DNA from: Physocladia obscura
Lineage: Eukaryota; Chytridiomycota; Chytridiomycetes; Chytridiales; Chytriomycetaceae
Direction: 5' to 3'
Length of the DNA: 10,135 nucleotides
Assembly: GCA_027596945.1 (NCBI GenBank)
Contig: JADGJH010001409.1
Location: 1 to 10,135, forward strand
The translations under genes were made by a program, and so were the position numbers. Below, piece by piece: positions 1 through 7,591 of this stretch. Position 1 is the stretch's first letter. Each line of letters opens with the position of its first letter. The notes under the pieces are model-generated. The model saw only the letters and a program-made list of their open reading frames with translations, was not told the DNA's origin and ran no database searches.

Positions 1-239
1 TTTTTTTAATATTAAATAATTTTTTAATATTTATTGGCCATTCAATTTGGTTATAAAAAAGAAAGTGAGGGGAAACTAGAGACAAAAAGAAAAGCAATAG
101 CAGGCCACAAACCAGAAACACCCGCACACAACAAACGGATAAAATAAAATAAAAATATAAAAAAACTAAACAAAGTCCAACCAATGTTCATTTAATTCAT
201 TGTCCATATCCATAATGCCCATCAATTCATCCATTCATA
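1..239. other. AT-rich 3' flank of the 692-residue gene
   Basis: No convincing coding frame. The stretch is dominated by A/T runs. On the minus strand, downstream of the stop codon at 240-242, a single AATAAA (plus-strand TTTATT at 30-35) lies about 205 nt past the stop and could be the polyadenylation signal of the disordered-protein gene. In such AT-rich DNA that hexamer also arises by chance. Confidence 0.4.
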
Positions 240-2318
240 TCAGTCTACTATAAAAGATTTCTTTGTCTTGATTGACGAGCCTTTTCCACCACCACCACCA
301 ATCCATTTGAACGACTTCACTTCCCCATCCATCAATATATTACCACCACGGTTCGGAAATTGGAATTTCGACCACGAAATTGACACAAAACTTTTCCCAC
401 AGTCGTCACCACTGCCACCGCCAGCAGCAGCAGAGTCACGATTGTTGATGGCCACCTGATATTTGGATGAAACAGATGGCTGTCTGTACAAAGACGCCGG
501 CTTTGATCTTGGCGGTACCAACGACATCATTACCGGCTGCTGCTGCTGATACTGGTAGTAATTATTAGTACCGTAGTTTTGCGGCGAAATTGTCGTTGGT
601 GAAATTAATGTTGCCGACGATGTTGTTGCTGCAGACATTAATCCGGTTGCACCATTATAATAGTCTGGTTCTTCTCGTGACGGCGATGTTGCCGCGTAGT
701 TATTCAAAAAATTACCGCCAATACTACTATTGCTGCTACTACCGCCAACAGTACTGCTACTACTACTGCCACCGCCACCGCCAAAAACACTGGCAACAGT
801 GAATTTGGAAGACGATGTCGAAAGTTTTCGAAATTTGGGAGCATCAGACGACAGAGGCTTTGGGTAATCCGCATTTGGCGAGGTGGCGGCAGTGGTTGTG
901 GCGCTGTTTGTCGTGCAATAGCTGGCACGGAGGTTTGCAGCGTGATTGTTCCACGAGGCTGGACCAAAAAGTTCATCGTATTCAAGTTCATGGTCAGAGG
1001 GTATAAATGACGACGAATGTAATGAGGTTTGCAGGTTTGAAATATTTTCAGTGGATTCAGTAGAAGCTGATTTTTTTGAGAACATGGATTTGACTTTAGA
1101 GACAACAAATGCGCCGACAGACTTTGGTTTCCTAAGGATATTTGTACTAGTGCTAGTATTACTGTTCTTATTATTACCATTACTAATATTATAATTTAGA
1201 TGGCTGTTGCTGCGGCTGTGCTGCAGTTTGTTCATTTTTAGAGATCTGATACTCTTGGAGTCGGCGTTATCTGATTTATTATTGGAGAGATGGTTCGGAT
1301 TACTGACGGGATACAAGGTTTGGTGCTTCAAGGATGAAAATGAGTAACTTCTGCCAGTGGGAGAGCGAATGATTGCACTGGCATCAATAGATTTTGAAGA
1401 TTTAGTTGATTTAGCGATCGAGGGCCTTCGAGTGGGGGTGGGGCGCCCCTGCAAAAATTCGCGCAGAGAGTCTTCAGGTGGCAATTTCTGGGTAGTTTGC
1501 TGCAGAGAGGACAGATGGGTGGGGGCGGCGCGACGGGGACGCGGGACGGGATTATTTGAGTTTGAACTCTGGAACTGCGGCTGCAATTGCGATTGTAGTG
1601 ACTGGGCGGGAGGCGGCGGCAGGGCAGTGGAGTAGTACGGGCGCATGAGGGGCGATGGCGGGACGGGTAGATGCTGTGGAACGCGCGGCTTGGCGCGCGG
1701 GGGAGGGAGAAGCGAGGACTTGTGCTGGTGCAGCTGGAGGTGGAGTTGCTGTTGGAGCTGTTGTTGCTGTTGTTGGTTTGTTTGCTGCAGGTGGTTTGTT
1801 GTTGGTGAGGTGGAAATTGGCGCCGGGTAGGAGACATGCGTCGGAGTCTGCGTCGGCGTTGTGGCCAGGACAAGGGACGGCGTCGGCAGGGTGTTGGGGC
1901 TCAGTGCTAGCGACACCAGCGCGTAGGCTGGCGCCGAGTTTGCAGGGCGAAGTGGTGACGTCTGGGCGTGTACCGGTGCACCATGCTCGTACCCGTCTCC
2001 GTATCCGTATCCAAACCCGTGCTCGTGCGCATGCGCCAACGAGTCACACGAGGGCCGCGGCTTTGCTCCAGGCCACTCCGCATCGCCGTCTCCCGATCCC
2101 GATCCTTCCGAGCTGAGCACGGTTTCGATAGTGTTTGCCGATGTGCACGATCCTATACTGCTCATCAGCATATCCATTGGTCGTCCCGAGCTTTCCGCTC
2201 CAGTTCCCTCGTCCGACACTTGTACTCGCAGCATGCCAACGCCATGAGAGTTTCCATTACCACGCCCGTTGCCGTAGCCATCGCCATAGCCGTAGTCGCT
2301 GCCGTTGTTCGTTCTCAT
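240..2318 (-). CDS. Large intrinsically disordered low-complexity protein, function unknown
   Basis: I do not recognise a family. A single 692-residue frame runs without a stop from ATG at 2316-2318 to TGA at 240-242. Residues 8-24 and 101-113 are Gly/Tyr/Asp repeats. Residues 178-200 are Gln/His/Leu-rich with a run of six Gln. Residues 205-267 are Pro-rich and basic. Residues 365-392 are Asn/Ser-rich, and 512-536 are Gly/Ser runs. Two PPRxKP-type motifs (about 205-210 and 602-606) could bind SH3 domains. Several R-x-x-S sites (S300, S326, S372, S500, S615) resemble AGC-kinase or 14-3-3 sites. The only segment looking capable of folding is a basic, hydrophobic stretch at 396-416, which could be an amphipathic membrane-binding helix. 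A short acidic-aromatic motif (DELFGPASW, 448-456) is another possible linear motif. The length of the open frame and amino-acid-like bias support a real gene, perhaps a signalling or cell-cortex scaffold. That role is inference, and in-frame introns cannot be excluded. Confidence 0.7.
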   Translation of the reverse strand: MRTNNGSDYGYGDGYGNGRGNGNSHGVGMLRVQVSDEGTGAESSGRPMDMLMSSIGSCTSANTIETVLSSEGSGSGDGDAEWPGAKPRPSCDSLAHAHEHGFGYGYGDGYEHGAPVHAQTSPLRPANSAPAYALVSLALSPNTLPTPSLVLATTPTQTPTHVSYPAPISTSPTTNHLQQTNQQQQQQLQQQLHLQLHQHKSSLLPPPRAKPRVPQHLPVPPSPLMRPYYSTALPPPPAQSLQSQLQPQFQSSNSNNPVPRPRRAAPTHLSSLQQTTQKLPPEDSLREFLQGRPTPTRRPSIAKSTKSSKSIDASAIIRSPTGRSYSFSSLKHQTLYPVSNPNHLSNNKSDNADSKSIRSLKMNKLQHSRSNSHLNYNISNGNNKNSNTSTSTNILRKPKSVGAFVVSKVKSMFSKKSASTESTENISNLQTSLHSSSFIPSDHELEYDELFGPASWNNHAANLRASYCTTNSATTTAATSPNADYPKPLSSDAPKFRKLSTSSSKFTVASVFGGGGGSSSSSTVGGSSSNSSIGGNFLNNYAATSPSREEPDYYNGATGLMSAATTSSATLISPTTISPQNYGTNNYYQYQQQQPVMMSLVPPRSKPASLYRQPSVSSKYQVAINNRDSAAAGGGSGDDCGKSFVSISWSKFQFPNRGGNILMDGEVKSFKWIGGGGGKGSSIKTKKSFIVD
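1719..1787 (-). repeat. Gln-rich low-complexity tract
   Basis: This segment encodes residues 178-200 of the disordered protein, a Gln/His/Leu-rich tract with six consecutive Gln. On the plus strand it reads as runs of TTG/CTG triplets. Codons CAA and CAG are mixed and interrupted by CTC/CAC, so this is an imperfect trinucleotide repeat with limited slippage potential. Confidence 0.8.
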
Positions 2319-2826
2319 CTTTCTGCGCCGACTGTCTCCCTGTCTCCCTGCTGTGTTGCGTTGCGTTGCTGCTTGGCTTCGCCGTTATGCTGAAATTTTT
2401 TTGTTCTGGACAAAACAGTCTGGCCTTCTATTTTTAATCTCAATAATCCACAGTTCAACACCCACTTTCAAATTGCATTCCAATAGCACATATTGCTTTA
2501 ATTATGCATCTATGACCCCTTACAAACAATAAGTCTGAGTTTATTCATTGAAATGACCAAGCATTTATCGCTTCCTGGAATACAACACAACATCCCAAAA
2601 AAGGTAACAACTAAAACAACCACATGGACAAATCCAATCAGAATGCAACTGATTTAACTGGTTAAAAATAGAACACTCAGTAAGTTACGACATTGTCTTC
2701 AAAAGCATCTGGAAACAAACAACTCTCTCTAAAGCTAATAAAAAAAATTAAATCTAAAATATAGCATCTATTGTATGACGCAAAAACAAAAAGTAACAGC
2801 AATATATTTCTCAGCAGGAAAAATAT
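2319..2826. other. Intergenic region: promoter side of the disordered-protein gene, 3' side of adenosine kinase
   Basis: Both flanking genes run on the minus strand, so this 508-bp gap holds the 3' flank of adenosine kinase (right side) and the 5' leader of the disordered-protein gene (left side). The leader just before the ATG contains two tandem copies of CTGTCTCC (2332-2347, plus strand) followed by short TTGCG repeats. Seen from the minus strand this is a purine-rich GGAGACAG leader. No TATA box or conserved regulatory site is clear, and no coding exon is visible. Confidence 0.5.
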
Positions 2827-4228
2827 TTAATTGAACTCAAAGTTCTTTTTAGCAGGGTAAGTTGGACCTGATTGTTGAATAACCTCTGAAGCAACATATT
2901 GACCAGCTCGAACACTCTCCTTCACATCTTTGCCTAATACGTAAGCTGCCAAATATCCGCCAGTAAATGCATCTCCAGCACCATTGGTATCAACAATCTT
3001 GTCTGCAGAGACCTCGACAACTGGGAACACAGTAACCTCACCGTCAATTGCAACAATAGTCGGATCACGACCTTGTGTGATAATAACGGTGCGCTTTCGG
3101 GTTTCATTAACCTTTGGAAGCTTAGACAAAACTTTGGCAATCTCAACAATCTCCTTAGTTTCAAGTCCATGAGACTCCGCATACGCAAGCGCCTCAGACT
3201 CGTTTCCGAAAATCAAATCCCAGTATGGCGCCAGCCCATCCAAAGGCTCCTTAAAAAACTGCGGGATAAACGGCGCTGACAAATTCATAGCAAAAACTTT
3301 CCCCGTCTCAGCCGCATGCTTGGCAATCAAGTTAGCCGACTCTACCGAAACGGTCAGGAAGAACCCGCCGACGTAAAAGTATTTCGCATTCTCAACAAGA
3401 CTCCAGATTTCGGGGGACTGCAGGTGCGACACTTTGTATGAATTGGCTGCTTGCAGGTCTGTCACGAGGGAACGATTTTGGCCGGTTACAAGAACTCCGC
3501 AGACACCAGTTGGCAAGGTTTCGTCAACCATGTATTCGGTGCGGAGGCCTTCGGAGTGTGCTGCGGAGCGGAGTTTTTCGGCGTTTGCGTCTTTGCCAAC
3601 GGCTCCGACGTACACAGTACTTTTCGGCGGCAGCAACCACTGTGCGCCTTTGTGGGGGTATAAACAAAAATTAATTATGTGTTGCTAGACGAAGAAAATC
3701 ATATTACCGCGCAATGTGTTTTGTGCAGCACCGCCAGCTCCATACCAAACTTCGTGATCCGCTTCAAGATCCTTGTAAACGCCCTTGTGCTTCTCTTCTG
3801 CCAGAATTGCGTCATTGGCTTTGAGTTCGTACTTTTCCAAGAGAGCAGAGTTAACATGTGCGGAAATGTCGAGCAACGGATTCTCGATTCCAAACAAGCT
3901 GTATTCTGAGAAATATAATGAAAAGGATAGAGTTAAAATTGAAAATATACGGGCACACTCGGCGCATTTGTGCGACTGAATGCATTCGCTTGATCAACCA
4001 CCCCATAAACTAGTGTTAGCAGTTTTCAATCCTGCCTAAATAAAAAAAAAGAAGACAATATGATGAAATACAGCCTTTTTTTTTACCTGGAAGCATGCTC
4101 TCAACTGAGGCTGCCTTTTTTGCCCGTGCAGGTTTTACAGCTGAAGAGGAAGAAAGAATTCTCTCGCTCGTTGTTTCTGGGGCGTTGCGCTTGCTTGAAC
4201 TGCGTGTAACTCTACCTGGAGATGCCAT
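2827..4228 (-). CDS. ADK: Adenosine kinase (PfkB/ribokinase family), three exons, with N-terminal extension
   Basis: ATP-dependent phosphorylation of adenosine to AMP, serving purine salvage and removal of adenosine from the S-adenosylhomocysteine cycle. Exons: 4087-4228, 3708-3905 and 2827-3647. Introns of 181 bp (3906-4086, GTAAAA...CTCAG) and 60 bp (3648-3707, GTAATA...AAAG) are both phase 1, and the joins keep frame (386 residues plus stop). Numbered from the internal Met45 as residue 1, the protein is 342 residues, close to the usual 345. Family marks in order: NPLLDIS (12-18), GGAAQNT (61-67), NLSAPF (191-196), GNESEA (217-222), TQGRD (260-264), and the anion-hole/catalytic motif DTNGAGDAFTGG (289-300) with catalytic base Asp295. 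The kinase core begins at Met45 (ATG at 4094-4096), directly spliced to the LFGIENPLL core. The first 44 residues are an extra Ser/Lys/Arg-rich segment (PARAKKAAS) that may be a nuclear signal. The ATG at 4226-4228 has A-rich upstream context. Identity is certain; which ATG is used is not. Confidence 0.95.
4036..4086 (-). other. Possible alternative short intron at the adenosine kinase 5' end
   Basis: The donor that ends the first kinase exon (GTAAAA at 4086) is followed 51 nt later by a strong pyrimidine-rich acceptor (TTTTTTTTTATTTAG, ending at 4036). Using it would give a 51-nt intron, after which the frame stops within seven codons (residues GRIENC then TAA). The productive splice instead goes to 3906. 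The site therefore offers a non-productive isoform. Seen from sequence only; usage is unknown. Confidence 0.35.
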
Positions 4229-4328
4229 TTTTTTGTTTTTTTCTGGGGGATTGGGGGAGTTTTCGCTTGCGGCTGATTTTTTTTTTTTCTGAAATATTTT
4301 ATATAAATTATACTATATTCACTCGCAG
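4229..4328. promoter_or_regulatory. Compact divergent promoter region
   Basis: Only about 100 bp separates the adenosine kinase start (minus strand, 4228) from the first recognisable coding exon of the plus-strand gene (4329). It contains a G-rich block (TGGGGGATTGGGGGAG around 4243-4258), a T12 run (4278-4289) and an AT-rich TATATAAATTATA segment. Part of it is probably an intron of the plus-strand gene, because the exon at 4329 follows a CACTCGCAG acceptor. The two transcripts therefore either share a tiny promoter or overlap at their 5' ends. Confidence 0.45.
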
Positions 4329-5348
4329 TGCCTCACAAAACATCAAACAAATCGAGCGGAAATGCTACTGTAGCGACTGTTCAACAGGTTCACACAGCGT
4401 TAGTTCTTGACACGAAAAATGCAAACTCGAAGCCAAACTCGCCAAAACCCACAATCATTGCACCAAAGCAATCAACTTCAGTAAAAGTGGCTAATTCCGC
4501 ACCAACCTTTAATTTTGCTGCTACCACTGCCACTGCAAAGGTGTCTGTCTCAAGTTTCCGGGGAAAAAAATAAAGCCTGCCTTTTAACATTTCTTTCCAA
4601 AAATAGGTTTCAGCAAAAGTTCAAATCACACCACTCCAGCCACAGCCCAAAAAGGCTCGAGCTAGGGCTGTTCAATCAAATTTACATCAATCTTCGTTTA
4701 TTTCTACCAAAAATAGCCCTATTAACTACGACTTGGTAAAAATAAAATTTTTTGAACCAAATATTTATGTTCAAAACAAAACAAAAACAAATCAGGGACC
4801 AGGATATGAACAGTATATGATTTCAAATCTTTTTGCTGAGCCAGCTAGCTGGTCCAAGAACGCATCTCCTGCACATGCTCCACACCGTTTTAGTAGGCCA
4901 TCAACTCCAGTTGTGCAAAAATCTCCGACTCCTCACTCGAAGAAACTTTCAACTCCATAAGTCCAAAAGTCACAACAGCAAAACTAGTTAGCTCGCAGCC
5001 AAAAGCGCAACAAAATAAGATCGCATCGGCTGGTTCAACTAAGAACAAAAGGAAAGCTGCCGTAAAATGGAACAGTCCTGTAGGAAAACAGCTTATTTTG
5101 AAACCCAAAGGTGGAATTGTCTTGCACCAACCGTTGTGGCAGCAAGTCGCCAGATGGAGTATGGAGCAGCTTTTATTGATGTTAAACGGTGGTCTTGTCT
5201 TGTCTTGTACCAACCATTGTGGCTGCAACTTGCCAGATGGAATATGGAGCAGTTGAACATACAGCAGACGCAAGAACGTAGTCGTTCTGCAAATCAAGCT
5301 CAAAGAATAAGGGAAGCACAGGAAAGAGATGTTATACAGGTAAAGTAG
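4329..5348 (+). CDS. Ser/Pro/Lys-rich protein of unknown function; model incomplete, possibly a decaying gene
   Basis: I do not recognise the family. Coding-like stretches, in order: 4329-4540 (after a CAG acceptor), a 66-bp intron 4541-4606 (GTGTCT...AATAG with TTTTAAC branch), then 4607-4735. An optional in-frame 60-bp intron 4736-4795 (GTAAAA...ATCAG) follows, then 4796-4960, where that frame stops at TAA. Good coding sequence resumes one frame over (about 4897-5187, basic, including KRKAAVKWNSPVGKQLILK) and shifts again after a duplicated 26-codon unit (HQPLW...ARWSMEQ / YQPLW...ARWNMEQ), ending with a helical Gln/Arg/Glu segment before CAG|GTAAAG at 5339/5340 or TAG at 5346-5348. No in-frame ATG starts the first exon; a TG after the acceptor could complete a split start codon. 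Basic, Pro-rich composition and a weak PNRC-like patch suggest a nuclear or mRNA-decay adaptor, which is speculation. Undetected introns, assembly errors or pseudogenisation could each explain the frame changes. Confidence 0.45.
5110..5254 (+). repeat. 78-bp tandem duplication, two diverged copies
   Basis: Copy 1 starts at 5110 (GGTGG) and copy 2 at 5188, exactly 78 bp (26 codons) later. Over the best-conserved 50 bp (from TTGyACCAACC to GGAGCAGyT) I count 43 identical positions. Copy 2 contains three CTTGT units (5194-5208) where copy 1 has the equivalent of two, an extra 5 bp that moves the reading frame. Both copies encode the same peptide pattern, QPLWxQxARWxMEQ, but in different frames because of that insertion. 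Confidence 0.85.
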
Positions 5349-5519
5349 AACTAATACGTAAGTGAAAGAGGAGCTAGTTGACTTCTTAATTATATTCTTA
5401 ATGTTAAACTTTCTTAATATTTGACTTATAAAAATAATTGCAATCACAAGTGATGTTGAAATTAAGTTTGATGAGATCATTTGAACAAAGCACATCAACA
5501 AGGTCTGCAAAACAAAAAA

Positions 5520-5525
5520 AATAAA
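5520..5525 (+). promoter_or_regulatory. Candidate polyadenylation signal (AATAAA)
   Basis: AATAAA occurs about 175 nt past the last stop of the plus-strand gene and 14 bp before the stop of the convergent CoA ligase gene. It fits the 3' end of the plus-strand transcript, which would then overlap the 3' end of the ligase. The hexamer alone is weak evidence in AT-rich DNA. Confidence 0.35.
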
Positions 5526-5538
5526 AGCAGATCTTCAA

Positions 5539-7591
5539 TCACAACTTTGCCTTCAGCTTCTTGACAGTTTCAGCATCTTTTTCACGAAGAATACGACGAA
5601 GAATTTTACCACTTGCACTTTTCGGAATCTCATTCACAAATTCAACACCTCCACGCAACTTCTTGTGAGGGGAGACTTTCGCATCAATAAATTGAATTAT
5701 TTCACCTTCAGTGCATTTCACATTTGGCTGTCGTTGTTGCAGTTTTAGTTTTGGCAATATCATAGAAAGAACACACCATACCTTCAAAACAACGAAAGCG
5801 CGAGGGATTTCGCCGCCCACTTCATCGGCTCGGCCAATAACAGCAACATCAGCAATTGCAGGGTGCTCAAGGAGATACGCTTCCAACTCTGCAGGAGCAA
5901 CTTGAAAACCTTTGTACTTTATAAGCTCTTTCAATCTGTCGACAATGTAGAAAAGGCCATTTTCATCAACAATTGCAATATCCCCTATTTTTTTAATTTA
6001 AAATTTAAAATTTTTATAACTTTTAATATGCTTTTCTGTTAATTGTTTTTCAGACCTGTGTGAAACCAGCCATCTTGATCAATACTTTCAGCCGTTGCTT
6101 TTGGATTGTTGTGATAGCCTTTCATAACATTTGGCCCGCGTATCCAAAGTTCGCCCTCTTTCGTTGGGGCAACATCCAGTCCCGTTTCCGGACTGACAAG
6201 TCGTGCTTGAACGTTCGGAATAAGATGCCCAATCGAAGACGGAAACTTCAAACACACTTTGAAAAAGTAAAATTCAGAAAGAATTGAATTATTGAAATCA
6301 AATGAACAAACATGATTGCGGAAGCATATGCGTAATCGGAGATGTTTCTGTAAGGCCGAAACCCTGTTTAGCCCAAACATTAATAATTATTCATTACTAG
6401 CAAGCATTGAAACCTGGTGAACAAACACGCCCAATTTGTCATAAATTGCATGACAAAGCTCTGGCGCGAGTGGAGCAGCTCCACTCATAAAAGCCCGCAA
6501 TTTCGGAAACTTATATTGGTTAACAATCGGTGACTTCGCAATTTGCAGCAAAATTGGCGGAACAATGTGGCTAACTGTAACCTGATATTTCTGCAGCGAC
6601 TTCAAGAATAATTCCAATTCGTATTTCGGAAAAACTACTAGAGTGCAATTTAGATAGAAGCAAACGTGAAGTGCCAAAGTCATCCCGTAAATGCTGAAAA
6701 ATAGAGAGTTCAGCAATCAGGATGCAAGATGGACAAATAAACAAAAAATAACTGAAACATCGGAAGAACTCCTGTAAACACATCGCCAGAATATACTTCT
6801 CGTCGATTTTTCTGGTACGCCTCAAACTGGAGAACGTTTGAAATGATATTGTAGTGTGTAGTCTCCACACCTTTAGGAAGACCAGTTGTACCAGAGCTGT
6901 AGCAAAGATATGCAGGCTTTGTCATAACATCTTTGCGCGAGAATGTAACGGTAGGTGCAGCCTTAGTGTTTTCAGATGAGATTTGGCTGATAGTTCTGCG
7001 TGCAGGACCTGGATAGGAGACTGATGAATCATTGAACAAAATGATGCGGGATTCTGGAATTCCGACTTGCTTGGCGGCTGCAAGAGCGACTGACAGAACG
7101 GCTGGATGAACAAAAATGAACTTTGCGCCAGAATCTTCGAGCTGAAACGCAAACTCCGAATGATTGTAAGTTGGATTGGCTGGTGAGACTGTACCGCCAG
7201 CTTTGATGATCGCGTGAACGACAATGGGATACCTGGTAAAAACTGAGATGAGCTTTTTGTTTCGAAAGTAGATGTTGGGTGGCCGACTTACTGCATGTGA
7301 TTGGGTGAAAGAACCGCCACCACATCCCACTTTTTGAAGCGCAAAGTACCGTACAGCGCATCAACTAGCGCATCAATATCGGCAAGCATTTGGCGGTAAG
7401 AAACGCGCGTTCCGGTCAGTGCGTCAACCAGTGCAGTCTTGTTGCTAGCACGCAGTTCCCGGCCGAACACGACCGTGTGAACATCAACTACAAGTTCACA
7501 ATAATAGTGAGGGAGTGACTTCAAGGTGATCAAATAAGCTCTTACGATTCTCCGGAATTGCAGCCGCTGAGTACTTGGAATCGTAAATCAT
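5539..7591 (-). CDS. 4-coumarate:CoA ligase-type acyl-CoA synthetase, peroxisomal (PTS1), eight exons
   Basis: An ANL-superfamily enzyme: ATP-dependent adenylation of a carboxylic acid, then transfer to CoA. Exons: 7546-7591, 7292-7487, 6753-7232, 6414-6693, 6312-6363, 6056-6256, 5782-5984 and 5539-5727. Introns are 50-71 bp and phases match throughout, giving 548 residues, the usual 4CL length. Motifs: phosphate-binding [12 protein letters not shown] (192-203), VLPMFHIYGM (236-245, with the His codon split by intron 3), GFGLTET (335-341), GWFHTGD (414-420), hinge [11 protein letters not shown] (434-444), and PKSASGK with catalytic Lys527. The C-terminus is Ala-Lys-Leu, a canonical PTS1, so peroxisomal import is likely. 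The start ATG (7589-7591) gives the short N-terminus typical of the family. Introns 3 to 6 have weak donors (GTTATT, GTTTCA, GTTTGT, GTCTGA). The exact substrate (hydroxycinnamate, phenylacetate, fatty acid) cannot be read here. It converges with the plus-strand gene ending near 5348 and diverges from the bZIP gene. Confidence 0.95.
5728..5781 (-). other. Stop-free 54-bp intron inside the CoA ligase
   Basis: The donor AAG|GTATGG and acceptor CGACAG, with a CTAAAAC branch-like site, define a 54-nt intron of 18 codons that has no in-frame stop. Removing it joins VVLK to PNVKCTEGE, matching the family's usual loop. Retaining it would insert 18 residues into the C-terminal domain without truncation. 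A gene finder could miss it for that reason. Confidence 0.8.

Noticed and set aside
704..1180. 158-codon minus-strand frame ending in hydrophobic Val/Ala runs
   Set aside because: Alternate frame of the same exon; the hydrophobic run is Gly/Ser codons read out of frame.
1328..1873. 181-codon minus-strand frame rich in Arg/Pro
   Set aside because: Overlaps the longer 692-residue frame on the same strand; the GC-rich low-complexity DNA simply lacks stops in other frames.
1655..2393. Plus-strand frames of 141-153 codons
   Set aside because: Antisense shadows of the disordered-protein gene; composition is the reverse image of its Gly/Pro/Gln codons.
4617..4629. AGTTCAAATCACA resembling a tRNA B box
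   Set aside because: No A box, acceptor stem or cloverleaf pairing around it; it lies within a coding-like exon.
4890..5510. 206-codon open frame on the minus strand with a hydrophobic start
   Set aside because: It lies opposite coding-like plus-strand exons and reads the duplicated segment in two unrelated frames; its hydrophobicity comes from AT-rich DNA. No family pattern is visible.
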